A DNA stretch of 64,000 nt. Source: Phyto melanocephala (taxonomy: Eukaryota; Arthropoda; Insecta; Diptera; Rhinophoridae). Position 1 is the stretch's first letter. Every line of letters begins with the position of its first letter. A program made the translations under genes and the position numbers. The notes below the pieces were generated by a model that saw nothing but the letters and a program-made list of their open reading frames with translations, was not told the DNA's origin and did no database searches. Below, piece after piece: positions 21,991 through 34,424 of the stretch. Where the stretch lies: the NCBI GenBank assembly GCA_941918925.1, contig OW799237.1:2771201-2835200 (forward strand), in the 5' to 3' direction.

Positions 21991-23599
21991 TAATAACTTT
22001 GAGCGCCAGTTTAATGCTTCTTAAATTTATATGCATAAAGCCGTACCATCTACACCCACATGTATTGTACAAGAAAAAAACACTAGAAATTCATTTATGA
22101 AGGTAGTTGTTGTATATATATTTTTGGCTTGTGTATGAATATGTTGGTGTGTTTTGCTAAAGAACTTCTAGTTTGTCGTAGTTTTGTTTGTTAAAACAAA
22201 TGCTAAAAGAGCAACAAAACCATGTATGTGAACAACATAAATGCAATAGCACTTGTATATAGTAGTAGGGTTCTTATGTGTATGCTACCGTGTTGCTTAA
22301 TGTTATTTTTGGTTTAATTTTTTTGTTTACGAATTTTTTTTTTTTTTTGTTTAAGGATGTATTTTGTGCTTACTTAGCACATTGGGGTACATTTGAGTAA
22401 ATTGTGTAAATATCAATTGTTAAAGTTTAGGGAAATTTAGTAAAATTTAGAGGTGGTTTAGATAAATATTTTAGAATTAGTTTTTAGCATAGGATTCTAT
22501 AGTTGTAGATTTAATGAAGCTATCTAAGTCTGCTCAAAATCTTGCTTCCGTCTTTATATTTTAATATTTTTTAATTGAATTTTGTGAGATAAGAATATAC
22601 TTTATAGCAGTTTATTTTAATTTTTCAATAAAAAATTCATTGAAATAAGTGCGTGTATTTATTTTACCTCACGGTTATTAATTTTTAATTAATAATTTTT
22701 TTATTCTTTACAACTTTCTTGGCCCATAGTGCTTTACCGCTGCATAAAATTTTAAAAACGCTTGAATTGCTATTTGGTTGTGAAATTGTTTTCTTCATTT
22801 CCTTTTTTTGTTGTTGTTTATAATGTCTCTGTTGTTGTTGCTGTCGTTACTCATACTTTTCTACATCATGTTTAACAATTTTGAACTGCAGCCAATTTGA
22901 AGCTGTCATATTAAAGTAGAACACACACATGTCACAAATAGCAGGAAATTAAAGTAATGAATTGTTGCAATTAAATAAGTAACTTAAGAAAATTTTAGTG
23001 TTGCCACAAAAGTGCTGCTTAAGAATTATTAACTTTTAATTGATCAATATTATTTTCTGAAAATGTATTTAACAAATCATTTGTTTGTAGAAAGTGCTTA
23101 AGTTACTTTATTATTTTAGCCGGCTGTATGTTTTAACAGTAAACATTGCTACGTTTAATCCTTTTATAAGCGTTCGATTATATCCTTAAAAATAAAACGG
23201 CATCCGTTTATTTGTAAAGAAACAATTAAAATTAATGGTATAAAAGTAAGAGCACTTTATAGATTTTTAACACAATAGATTAAACTTGTACGGAATTTTA
23301 TTGTTCTCTTTATTATTCCTTTTATTGGTATGCACCTTGTTGTCAAAACTCAATTTGTTATAGACTCGACTGTATTACTGCTAAATTTATATTAGCAATG
23401 CTGTAATTGTTATAATGTGCAAGGTTCTATAAAATTCTACAACAATAATACTAGTAAGTTCGAGTACCTAAAGTCGGTAGCACGGTACTTGATAATATAA
23501 GATATATAAGAGTCATGTTGTGTTGAAAAAATGTTTAACACTAAGTTGCACATCTGGTGCTTGTAACAGAGGCGTAATGCTGATAAACGCCTATAAACA
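21991..23599. other. AT-rich non-coding stretch
   Basis: No gene is supported. GTTGTTGTTGCTG triplets occur near 22811-22850. The 23300-23600 part lies downstream (in minus orientation) of the gypsy integrase relic, where an LTR would be expected. ATATATAAGAGTCATGTTG near 23503-23521 looks mildly LTR-like, but no TG...CA boundaries or duplicate LTR can be found. Confidence 0.45.
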
Positions 23600-23830
23600 A
23601 ACGTAAAAGAGTTTAAATCTGCTTAAACCTGCTTGGCCCGAATAGACACAAATATGCCTTTTCCGTAGTTGGCGATGCGCTCGAGATGTATCACCTTTTG
23701 GTTTGTTTTTGGACCCTTTTATTTCTGTATTTGTATTTTTTTATCATCTTATAAGGTCCATACCAATGAGATTGTATTTTAAAAGACAGTCCTTTTTATT
23801 GTTGTGAGTAAAACAGTTGACCTTCGTAAA
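23600..23830 (-). pseudogene. Ty3/gypsy integrase C-terminal relic
   Basis: On the minus strand, KGLSFKIQSHWYGPYKMIKK (about 23740-23800) matches the GPY/F-type C-terminal domain of Ty3/gypsy integrases, where KGxSxKLQSHWxGPYKVxKK is typical. After a frame change, PKTNQKVIHLERIANYGKGI and then a stop (23623-23713) match the usual integrase tail (PKxKxKVVHLxRLAxYG). Upstream, YEGQLFYSQQ precedes an in-frame stop, and the catalytic core is not recognisable. The DNA from 23830 to about 24640 may be further decayed retrotransposon, but frames there, including the minus-strand 77-residue one at 23915-24148, show no readable motif. Confidence 0.65.
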
Positions 23831-26800
23831 GACTTCTGAATCTGCTGCACAATTTTTCAGGCCTTAATTTGTCACTGGTAATTCACTTACTTTGCTGAGA
23901 TATTTTTGCTCTTTTTAAGAGTTGTTGTCGGATTTATACTGAATTATTAATTTCAGTGCAGTTACAAAAATAATTTTTATACGTGTTCGATTAGTAGAAC
24001 CATAAAAAGGTGATCTCTTCAACATATCAACCCCTGTGCGCTTTGCATAAAAAAAACCGATTTCTGAAAAAACGTAACATACGATTATTTCGCCCACAAG
24101 GATCGATATATTTGGGTATGTGCTCATTGCAGTCCGTTTAGTGTACACTGGTCATTTTTTTAAAATGTTTTCTTTAACGTGCAGTTAAATATTTTGACCG
24201 TCAAGTCAGATTGTGGGTATAGTGGTGTAGAATTCCTTTTCTGGATGCCTTCTAGTTCTCATATTTCCTGGAATATGGCAATGTAAAAATTTCTTCCCTG
24301 ATCTAGAGGAATATCATAGAGAAATATCTTAGCCAGTTTTAGTCTTCTCGTTCGGTATAATGTAGATCTCTGGCTAAAATAATCGATTAAAATGGTTCCA
24401 GACTTACTAAAAGGGAAAGAATCTGCTATATTTGTTGCTATTTGTTCAAGGGAGCACCTTAATTATACTGCTGCAGTGGAAACCGATTTCTTTTTACTGG
24501 ACTTTTGGCAGCAAGATATTGGGCGTAGTTTGCTACTGAATTGGCTTATTGGCATTCGACTAAATAGCAACGCCTTTTTATCTGTTTTGTATTTTTGTAA
24601 TACTGCTTGGAATATCATGGAATTCCTTTAAGACCTCTTTAGTTTTAGAAAATGGCTTTGACATTATAGAAATTCGGTAATTTTTTCTGTGATGATGGGG
24701 AGAAACGTTAAACAATGAAGCAACATTAAAAATATATATGTAGTTATTTTCAAATTTTATGTTAGCAATTTCAAATCGAATAAAATAAATAAAATAAATA
24801 AATAAAAAAAAAAATAAATGAAACTCTTGACTTTGATGACATAAACTTTTTTTTTCAACAATTTCCGAAACCACTAACACTAAATGTGGTTAAATTGTTG
24901 TAAGGCAATATTAAATCTCCATCATCGATTATTATGATTTCATTAATATTGAGCTTTGACTTTAGAAATATTTTGTTGATTTTAAAGAACTTCAGTCATT
25001 AGGAATATTTAATAAATAATCTTCTATTTCGAATGGCAGATTCTTCACCTGCATTTTATTTATCCGACTGCTGTTTAAATTATTTATAAAGGAAATACAC
25101 ACGTATATTTTACATTCTATTGTAATTACATTCATGTTTGAGCATAATGTTGCCCCCTATTTTCCTGTTGGTTTTTGCATGTAAAAATAACACGGCACGT
25201 GCGATGCAATAGAGTCTGTTTTTTTTTGTAAACAATGGTACGCTTTTTGTAGAATTTTTTATATATTATCTTTTTTGTATCATGCTGTTGTCTTTTTTTT
25301 AATTTTTAAACTACTTATGCTAAAATATAAATTAAGATACAGTAGAAAAAATGGGGGTTTTAAAGGGATTTTAATGCATGAAATATTTTATTTCAGCACT
25401 TCTGTGGAAAAAGACTTAAGCAATTTTTTCTTAAGTTTTATTATGATCCTGCAACAGTAAAATGTTTGTGGGTTATATAAAAAATTTAAAAATTCGAAGT
25501 TGTCAGACATTAAAAACATCAACAATCGTTGTATCACTTAAAAAAAGTTTTATTTTTATTTTTGTATTAAGTTTTTTTCCATAAATTTTTTGTTTGTAAA
25601 CAAATTTTTCTAGAATATTTTAACATTAGTATTTAAAATTTTTAATAACAGCGTATTTATATCACTATTGACTTTATTGTACAGTAACCTTTTTCTTTCT
25701 CTTTTTTAATTCTCATCCAGAGTTGTAAGGTCTTTCGATTTCCCGCCAAACGGGTCGATTAAAAATTTTGCGATTTGGCGTCATGGCGATTTTTTACCTA
25801 TTTAGAAAATAGTTGGCAAATTTAGGCTATTTTTGATGAGCCAAATTTTTTTTAAATCGTTGAATTCAATACAAAGAAATAACAATTTTATTCTGATATT
25901 TTTATGTATGAAATTAGAGGCTTTCATATGTTTGGGAATAATTAGATGGCCTTTGTAGAAAGAGCGTGAAGAACGTTTTAGTTTATCGCCTTTTTTTAAG
26001 TAAATGGTATAATCTGGCATCATGTTACTTTTATTTTGTTGTTTGTTATCACTTTAAAGTGAATACGCGTAAATAAATGTATGTATGTATATATGTATGT
26101 ACATGGCAAAAATGAAATGGATTGACGATGAACTGTATATCGTTCTAGATATATAATAAATTTGCAACTACATACCTACATACATACTTATGGATATCTA
26201 AAATTAGTTTAATATTAATCACAAAATGTATAACTTTGCTTCTTTAAATAGACTACAATAAATAGTTATGTAGCAAACAATGTACCTTTTTTTTTGTATT
26301 AGCTAAATATTTTTTACTCTGTGTAAAATCAAGAATTAAATAAACTCTATAGCATGTCGACTTCTTTTCATTTTTTTCGCGAATGTAAGCGATTTGTATT
26401 ATATATAATTCCTGAGTTCAAAAAAATTTTTTAATAATTATAAAAATGCATATTTTTTTTGTTAAAAACTCAAAAAAATGCTTTAGCGATTTTTGTAATT
26501 TTTAACATTGAATTTGGCGAAAAAGTCACAAAATACATCTGACAACCCTGTCTGCTCTCAGCAACATAGCAATTTCCACACACCAGGTCGTATACTTGAT
26601 ATTTAATTCAATTTCAACATCACTTATACTCCAGCCTATTAATTTAACATTTTATCAAAAGAAATATTATTTTAAAACCCTTTTTTATAACTTTAAACAT
26701 CTTGTTGCTAAATAAATTAAGCTTTTTTTATATTTCTTTTATGAGTGCCATAAAAAACTAAGCAGTAATAAAATAAATTCTTATTTTCTTCTTCTTCTTA

Positions 26801-27849
26801 GACTTTGAAATAAAATGTTGACTAATAAGCCTAGTGTATCAGCAGAAAAAAAAGACAACTAAATATATAAAAATAATAATAAATAATAATAATCATATAA
26901 AAATAACAAAATCAGTTTATTAAAATAACAGCAGCATTGATAGAAAAAAACATACGCACGTAGACAAACACATCATCATTTTTGCAAAAAAAAAACATTA
27001 AGTTGTAGATGCTTGTGCATAGAGGCATAAAAAAACACCTAGAAACATAAAATTTTATTATTGGTTATCTTTTTGCTATAGTTGTTTGTGTTATTATTGC
27101 ATTAATAAAATTTTTTAAATCAAATTTATTAAAACGAAATAAAAATCTGCGTGTTGTATTCGTTGTTGAGTTAAAATATTCATACTGATTTTGTAATAAA
27201 GATTTTTTTTACATTGTGGCGTAGACAAAAAAAAATATAAATATTTTTATATTTATTATAATAAAATAAGTAATCTCTTGTTTAATAAAAAAATGTGTAA
27301 AAAATCTTTTAAAACAATTTATGTAAATTTTTGAATACAATTTTAAAATGCTTTTTAGATTTTTAGTTTAAAGCAAATTTTTGGCCATTTTTTATGTGAA
27401 AGGAGGAGTTTTAAAACTTTTATTTAAGTAGTTTTCCCGTTTTTGTAGAATTATATCGGCTTTAAATTTATATTTTGAATTATACTTCTCTTAATTAGAA
27501 CCAAGGCATATATGGTCCTCAGGTAATCACAGTTCGGAGAAAATGCTTTTGTTTATGTTTTTAAGGGAAAAGGCAGTATGGTTTTTTATCTATGGATTTT
27601 GACAATTCGAATAAGTAAAAAAAAATAATTAGCTGACAAATTAGTACTACAAATGAATAAATTCGCATTTTGGTTTAGAACTTTAAATTTTAATACTTTG
27701 CAGCACTTCGTTTAAACAAATATCCCACGTCTTTAAGATTATGTGTGGATATTTTACTACTTAAACCGGAATTGCCATTTATAACCATTTATTATTATAA
27801 TTATTTATATTATGTTCCTTTTTAAACAATACTTTGTTATAAGTTTTTA
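23831..27849. other. long AT-rich non-coding stretch
   Basis: No gene is supported. 23830-24640 is less AT-rich and may be degraded gypsy DNA. Frames at 24392-24631 and 25275-25460 (plus) and 24578-24880 and 25802-26023 (minus) lack domains and are AT-driven. A strong polypyrimidine acceptor-like site near 25688-25720 has no donor nearby. ATGTATGTATAT simple repeats occur near 26078-26100. Confidence 0.5.
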
Positions 27850-28655
27850 TTAATTGTTTGAAATTGAAGGCTTTAATATATATTTACATGTTCCTTTCAC
27901 TCTTATAAGAAGCTTAGAACTATAACAAGATAATTTCAATAAACACGATCTTCTGCTTGATGTTTGCTTAAATTTAATGGAAGTTTTATTTAAAATAGTT
28001 CTATAACAACGTGTCCATGTATATACTGAGTTTCCAAATTGACGACTGATCTGAGGTTTACAGTCTTCTTCTTCTGTTGTCATAGCACCGCACCTCTTAT
28101 GTATATTGTATTTGACTGACTTCATTTCTTGAAAAAGAAAGCAGAGGTCTCTCACAAGCTTCAATTGATGCCTTTACTCTGCCTCTTTGAGTGGTAAGTT
28201 GAAGAAAAATGGTCATATAACTCAGTATTCTGCTTAATTGTTCAGTATTTGCTGCTTAATTGTTGAAGATAAAGGATTCTATGTAGTATTCACATAAAGG
28301 CCTCTAATAAAGCTTATCATGTTTTCTTTCACACTCTTGTGCGTTTAAAATAGCGCTATGATTCAGTACCAAAAATCTTTCTGAAGTCTACGAAAGCGAT
28401 ACAATTATAAATAGGATATTGACTTTGTTTAAATAAGATTTTCCAAAGCAAAAATTAGCCTGTTACCTGCAGATAGTGAGTGGTATATGTACTGATATTT
28501 TTTTACGCAATAACTTGAATTATTATACTCAGCAAATTTATGCCTCTTCAATTCTTTTAGCTGGTGGGTTCTTCTTTTGCAAGATAGTTGATAATTAATC
28601 TTTTGCCAGATCATGGGAAAGTATTTTATAGTTCTAACAACAGATATTAGCAAAT
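27850..28655 (-). pseudogene. RTE-like reverse transcriptase relic
   Basis: On the minus strand, IYNCIAFVDFRKIFGT (about 28366-28415) resembles motif A of RTE-clade RTs, typically LxLAFVDFEKAFD, with the second Asp of the motif replaced by Gly. After frame changes, SVKENMISFIRGLYVNTT (about 28280-28335) matches the following LIRxLYxNxT helix. Open frames on both sides (28429-28653 and 27850-28164) could be the pre-motif and post-motif parts, but I cannot align them with confidence. No YADD box is recognisable. The call rests on two short blocks in correct order and spacing. Confidence 0.45.
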
Positions 28656-31090
28656 GCTCATAATGTATAAGCTAATGGTGAAATCAGCTTAAAATAATAT
28701 GGTTGCGATATTATACAAACCTTGAGCTTTATTGAGCTTAATAATTTTCATTTAGATACTTATCTCATTGGCTGTTTGAGGTCTGCATATAAGTTAAAAT
28801 TCTTGTTGTATGGCTCATAGCTACAGACTCAACGTTGTTGTCAAAAGACAATAGCATATGTGAAAAATATTTTTTTTCACACTTGTAGTTGCTTCAAGAG
28901 TTTTCCAGTAGCCTTGGTAAAAGTTAAAAAAAAAAGAACTTAACCTAAACCTTGTTAACCGCACATTTTTCTTTTCCTCAAGCTTAAAATTTTAATATAT
29001 TTAAATATTTTTTAAGAATATTTTCAAAAATTTTCTACCAACAATAAACCTTAACCGCAGTTACCCAAAATAAATCACTACACAGTACAAACACACACAC
29101 ACACACACACACACATACACATACGCATAATATTAACTAAATGGCAAAAGTTTCCAGACTTTACGGGAGTATAATAAAGTAAAGCACCAGTTAAAATTAA
29201 TATGGCCATTAATATATTTTGCGAAAATCTTTTTTAACAGTTTCTAAATTTACATACTAAATAGCAATTTGGTTCGTTTTCATTTTCTTTGAGTTGGCGT
29301 ATGGCAAAGTTTTTGGGATGTGTTTAAATTTGTTAAAATGTTTCTTCTTTTTCTTAGCAAATTAAATTTGATAGGATACTAAATTCAATGTATTTCTTTT
29401 TGTGTGTACATCAATGTAAGAATTTTTTTGTGAAAAATTATTTACTTAAACATGTTGCTGCTGAGGTAATATGAAGCATATCAAAGTCTTATGTGATTCA
29501 ATGGCACTCAGCTGCCGCCAACTTTAAGGCGGCTTTTACTGAAATGTTTTTCTTTTGTACAAACAAAATGCCTTTCTCTTTGTATGACTACAAGCGTTTG
29601 CTTACACGTCCACATTAAATCATTAGCTACAGTGTGGGGCAATAGAGAATACAATTTTATAAGACATAACATAATGTTCCCTATTAAAAACGTTCTAAAA
29701 AAAAGCAAATTTGTCTATACATTTTTTTAAAGTAAAATTCTCTACATTATTATTGTTGCCCACTGTAGTTAAAATACAATTTTAAACAAGTATTTTTTTT
29801 AAGGATTTTTCTTGCGCCTCATGTATTGGCTTCTTTAGGTGATTTTTTCTTTGCCTGCCATAGACATGTTATTGTTGCTGTTGAAAATATAAAATGCCTA
29901 AGAGCCTGAAAATATATATGTAAGGATGTGTGTACAGCTGTCAAAAGAAATCATATAAAAAATTGATGAAAATTTGTAACATATGAAACCATTAAAATAA
30001 TTGAACAAACATGAGATAAAACCTTAAAGTTTATACAAACGTACGTACATACATGTATGCTTCTCATTTTGTTTTATTTTCTTTTGCTCTTATTTCTTTT
30101 TAACTTGGCTCTCTTCGTCTTTCTGTTTTTATTGCTACTTATCGCAGGGTTTTACTCTCATTCCTAAATTTTAATATTATTAAATTGTAATGTTGTGAGA
30201 TGTTTATGCGTGTGTAAGATGTGTTTTTTTTTGTATGTGTTAATATATAGATGTGTGTGTATGTATGTTTTATATTTGTTTATTCCATTTAAAGTACAAC
30301 AAGCTTAAATGGAACTAAACGTTTTCTTTTATTGTACGTTTCAGCTTTTTAAGTAGAATTTTAAAGAATTATTTTATTTCGACGTGGTATTTCTTCAAAG
30401 TGAAATAAGCGAAGTGTGTTAACTGCTTTTGAGCAGTTATATTAAATAAATGAAAAGATTTTTATTATTTTATATTTTGTCTACATATCACTACTGCGCC
30501 ATCAAACGGAACTTTTAATAAAAAAAATAATTTTTTTTCATTAAATTGTATAAAGCAAGAGAAAATGGAAAATCTTCTTTAATTACTTTATTATTTAGGG
30601 TGTAAAAAAATTTAAATTATGGAAAATTTTGTCCAATAAAAAAGTGAAATAAATTGAATTTCTAACATTAAAAAATTTTAAATTTTGTCTTTACTTTTAC
30701 AGAATTTACTATGAGATAAGTTTAACACTTGTATATATTTCACTACAATTTGATAGCTGTTGTGTGGTGATTGATTTTTCTTGAGTTTCTACGTTAATGG
30801 ACAAATAAGAAAAGGAATAGCTTTAAATACAGAACTTCTTCGAACTATACTTAACCTTTAAGCCGCCAAGACGACAGTAATTTTTGTTTGGTAAACAAAA
30901 CTGGTCGTAACGTAAAAATCAAGCCAAATGGGAATGTTCTTTCAAAGTGATAGTTGCAATATAGCAAAACATGATAAGCTAATCGTTAGTATCTAGGGAT
31001 CGTATATTTTTGAAAACCATGACTTGTAAAACAATTTGTAGAAGTTCTTGACAAAACGAAAATTTTTTTAAATTCAGAAAGGTTTATAAA
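28656..31090. other. AT-rich non-coding stretch with microsatellite
   Basis: No gene is supported. The minus frame 29508-29708 lacks any motif. A CA microsatellite is listed separately. TGTGTGTATGTATG-type simple repeats lie near 30250-30270. Confidence 0.55.
29091..29115. repeat. (AC)n microsatellite
   Basis: Twelve uninterrupted AC units followed by an imperfect ACATACACATACG extension. Confidence 0.95.
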
Positions 31091-31610
31091 ACTGAGTGCT
31101 AAAAAGCAAGAATTTTTAACGGACTGCAAATAAGATCATTACGGACTCTATGACAGACATTTTTTTTTTTTTGGAAAGAAAAAAAGCTCTGAATTTTGTC
31201 AACAATTTGAAGAACTGGTAAGTAATTTTCAAAGGCTTGTCGATAGTTTTCAACGTGTCTGCATTTGTGTAGAAAATATCCAAAGCACATCTGTTTATGT
31301 TTAACTTATTCGCTATTTCATTAACATGATAGTTCCTATACGCAGGGACCCAAGCTGTAGCAACATATGTAAGATAACCAAGTCTTGACAGCTCGATTAT
31401 GTATTGACCGACTAATTTAGATGTGGTATTGTATTGTATCCTGTATGACTCCTAAGCGTGAAATATGCTACATTCACCCGGAAGGCAGAAAAAGGATCTG
31501 TCTCTAGTTCGCCAAAGAAGATACCAAATTCAATCACACAGCCCATCTTAGAACCGTATTTATAGATGATGATATCAAAGCTCCCTATAAAGTCATCCCT
31601 TCCCTATCCC
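31091..31610 (-). pseudogene. LOA/R1-type RNase H relic, catalytic acids lost
   Basis: On the minus strand three RNase H landmarks appear in order. DIIIYKYGSKMGCVIEFGIF (about 31520-31585) stands where xxFTDGSKxxxGxGxGxF is usual. CLPGECSIFHA and a stop (31452-31487) match RLPxHCSVFQAE. VATAWVPAYRNYHVNEIANK (about 31305-31360) matches WVPGHxxIxGNExADELA. The first catalytic Asp is Tyr, the catalytic Glu is replaced by a stop codon, and the Asp of NExAD is Asn. Frames shift between the blocks. The adjoining minus frame down to 31099 is probably the continuation but has no clear motif. Confidence 0.65.
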
Positions 31611-33539
31611 ACTCAATTCTGAAGGGAATTAGAATTTTAAACACATGTTCATACAATTTGTTTGAACCAATACTTTGCAATTGTATAAACCTATTTTGAC
31701 AGGGATTTAGGTGTTGAAGTTAGCTGTACTACAATTGCTTTGCTTGTATAATTGTTGAGAAATAATGTCAATTCAGCTATTTTCGGGTCAACCTAGCGCT
31801 TTCATCTCCACTGTTTTTTAAATTTAGTTGGTTTTATAAGACACCATCAGTAAGTATTACCGTTTATACAATGTATTATACAATGTTGACGCTTATGTTT
31901 GGATTTAATACTTCAGCGTTAGCGTTAAGTGGTATAAAATTCAACGCTTTCTGCTCTTGTTTGGGCTTGTCTTGTGCAATAATTATATAATTTAAAAATT
32001 AAATTTTTTTTTAGGTTTTATTAATAATAAAATTAAAAAATATTGAAAAATTTTGTCTTTTTTAAATCAAAGCAGTGTCCTGCATTTTGTAAAAAATATA
32101 AGTTACACCAAACTGAAAAAAAGTGATACAAAAATAATTGACATTGAAATAATGCACGCTGGTCTATAAATAATATTTGTTTTTCTTCAATTTATTCTTA
32201 AAAATAATATAAAAAAAAAGAAAAAAAGAATTTTAATTTTGTTTGAAAATTGCTTAGATTTATCCTTGTTACCATTTCCCAGCTTAATAAAGCATTTAAA
32301 GATTAATAGGAATTTCATGGTACTCAATTTACGTAAATTCATCTCTATATATTTTTCCTAAATTTATATTGTTTTTCTTTGTTGGTTCGAAAAACCTCAA
32401 TTCAACATTTAATATTCAAATGACGTTAACACACAATCTTTCAATTACCAATGTCACGTTTTCCTTTGCAATGTGACGAAGCTGTAGGTATGAGTGCGTA
32501 TGTGCTAACTGACTAAATTTATTTGCGTACGTTTGCGAATCTGTAAAATATTCAGTGTAAGAAAAAAAAAATATTTCTACATATAGAACTAATTCTTGCA
32601 TGATAAGTATGTCACACACACAGACATATTATAAGGACACCAGAGAGCCAAAAAAAAAAACTAAAATGAAAATAAAAAAAATAACTAAAAATAAAAGCAC
32701 AAACAACCTACACACATACAAATTTTAATGTATATACTAACACATGCAAGCTTACAAAGGACAAACAAACATTTATATACATTTAAGTATATAATAAGTA
32801 AGTATAAACACGTATTTACATAGATGTATGTATGTGAGTATGTAATCGTTAGAAAATGTAGATTTGTATGTGTGCTTGTGTTTCAATATTCATCCATCAA
32901 TTTCCAAGTACTTTGAACATAAGCTGCAATATCTCCAACACCATCATCTACAACAACGACAGCTTCGGCATCTTTATCATACTCATCGTTATCATTCTTG
33001 GCAACATTCTCAGCATTAGTTTTCTTTGGGAATGATGTATGTTTGCCTGCCTCCCTGCCTTTCTCTCTCTCTCTCTCTCTCTCTCTGCCTTGATTGTAGC
33101 CTACTCACACTTCATTGAGTCTGCTTTTGAACATCAAATGTCAACACATCAATTGATTAGGGAACCGAGATGACAACTTAAATTAGTTCAAAGTAGAGTA
33201 TATATTTGCAAATGCACTAAAAGTCTTTAGTCAATATAGGAATTTTTTTAAATATTATTTCTAATAAATTTCAAGACAGGCAGGCAGGCATATTTTAGTT
33301 TATACTTGGAAGTATTGAAATAGATGTAATGGCGTTGTAGTTATATTAAATTCTGAAAATTAATTTAGTTGTTGTTATGAAAATAATAGCGGGCGGTTGA
33401 AGCTAGTACATAAATAAAATCAATTTTAAATTTTTCGAAATTTAATAAATTATTAGGTTAAGTGAAGTAGATTTAAAGACTTTTGATAAAACAACTTATT
33501 TAAAATTTTTTAATATTTAAAAGAAGCGAAATATTTATA
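31611..33539. other. AT-rich non-coding stretch
   Basis: No gene is supported. It holds a TC microsatellite (33062-33086), ATC/CAA triplet tracts near 32930-32990 and (AGGC)n near 33280-33292. The minus frame 32416-32619 has no domain. Confidence 0.55.
33062..33086. repeat. (TC)n microsatellite
   Basis: About twelve TC units, flanked by CCTGCCT sequence. Confidence 0.95.
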
Positions 33540-34420
33540 TCGGGTGTCCCAACTAGAACGCAATTTTTAAATTTGGCGCCATTCGAAGTGTCATTGTTTG
33601 ACATTTGAACAATTGTTATTGTTTGCTAGTAGAAGGTACGAGGTTAGTAAAAATGGAGCGCTACACGAATGAACAACGCATTCTCATTGTGAAATTGTTT
33701 TACTAAAATGGTGAAAGTTTTGCGGCTACAGTTCGCAAATTGCGATCAATTTGCTCCAAAAACGGATAAATTTGCCGAAACTGGGTCTGTTAGTGATGTA
33801 AAGACAACAACGCGCCTTCGACCAGGTCGATCGACCGAAAATGTTGTAGCTGTCCGTGATGACGTCGCTCAAACTCCATCCACCTCAATTCGACACCTAG
33901 CTCAGCAAATTGGTGTCTCCAAATCCACTATGCAGCGAATTTTGACGAAAGATTTGCATCTTCATGCATACAAACTTCAATTGACTCAGGAAATGAAGCC
34001 AGGTGACCATGGACAGCGAAGGGAGTTCGTTAATTAGGTATTGGAGAGACAACATGAAATTGCTGAGACCAGAATTGGCCGCCTAGATCGTGTGATTTAA
34101 CACCTTTAGATTTTTTTCTTTTGGGTTTTTTGCAGTCGATGGTTTACGCGAATAAGCCGACGACGACTCAAGCCTTAAAAGAGGAAATTGGACGCTGCAT
34201 TAATGAAATACCGCAGCATTTATGCAAAAAGGTCATTCAAAATTGCATTAAAAGATCGCGTGTGTGCCAGCAAAGCCGCGTCTGCCATCTGCACGATATA
34301 TTGTTCCATACATAACCTAATTCGGTCTACTGCACGATATAATAAAGTTTCACGATTTTTTTTTTAAATATCTGTGTTTTATTTAAAATTTAAAAATTGC
34401 GTTCTAGTTGGGACACCCGA
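33540..34420 (+). mobile_element. mariner-like element with perfect 35-bp TIRs
   Basis: An 881-bp element bounded by perfect 35-bp terminal inverted repeats at 33540-33574 and 34386-34420. The ends read TCGGGTGTCCCAACTAGAAC inward. TATA flanks both sides (33536-33539 and 34421-34424), consistent with the TA target duplication of the IS630-Tc1-mariner superfamily. It contains a defective transposase (33653-34315) from which most of the catalytic core is missing, so it cannot move by itself. Intact identical TIRs suggest it moved fairly recently, presumably using a transposase supplied in trans. Confidence 0.92.
33653..34315 (+). pseudogene. internally deleted mariner-like transposase
   Basis: The ATG at 33653 gives MERYTNEQRILIVKLFY and then a stop at 33704. 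A shifted frame continues through the N-terminal helix-turn-helix domain: DKFAETGSVSDVKTTTR, the linker RPGRSTENV and a second HTH region containing RHLAQQIGVSKSTMQRIL. The frame stops after REFVN, where Trp has become TAG. ERQHE then runs into NWPPRSCDLTPLDFFLLGFL, so the central part with the first two catalytic Asp residues is deleted. The C-terminal part, VYANKPTTTQALKEEIGRCI to HDILFHT, is in frame to TAA at 34313. DNA-binding sequence and the third Asp survive but the catalytic triad does not. It is related to, but distinct from, the transposase at 59.1-59.8 kb. Confidence 0.88.
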
Positions 34421-34424
34421 TATA

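Noticed and set aside
23300..23600. LTR of the gypsy relic
   Set aside because: The position is right, but no TG...CA ends, polypurine tract or second LTR could be found.
25688..25725. Strong polypyrimidine tract ending CCAG
   Set aside because: Followed by no open coding stretch or donor. A similar lone acceptor near 18889 was rejected for the same reason.
29091..33086. Microsatellites as CRISPR-like or regulatory arrays
   Set aside because: They are plain dinucleotide repeats with no spacers.
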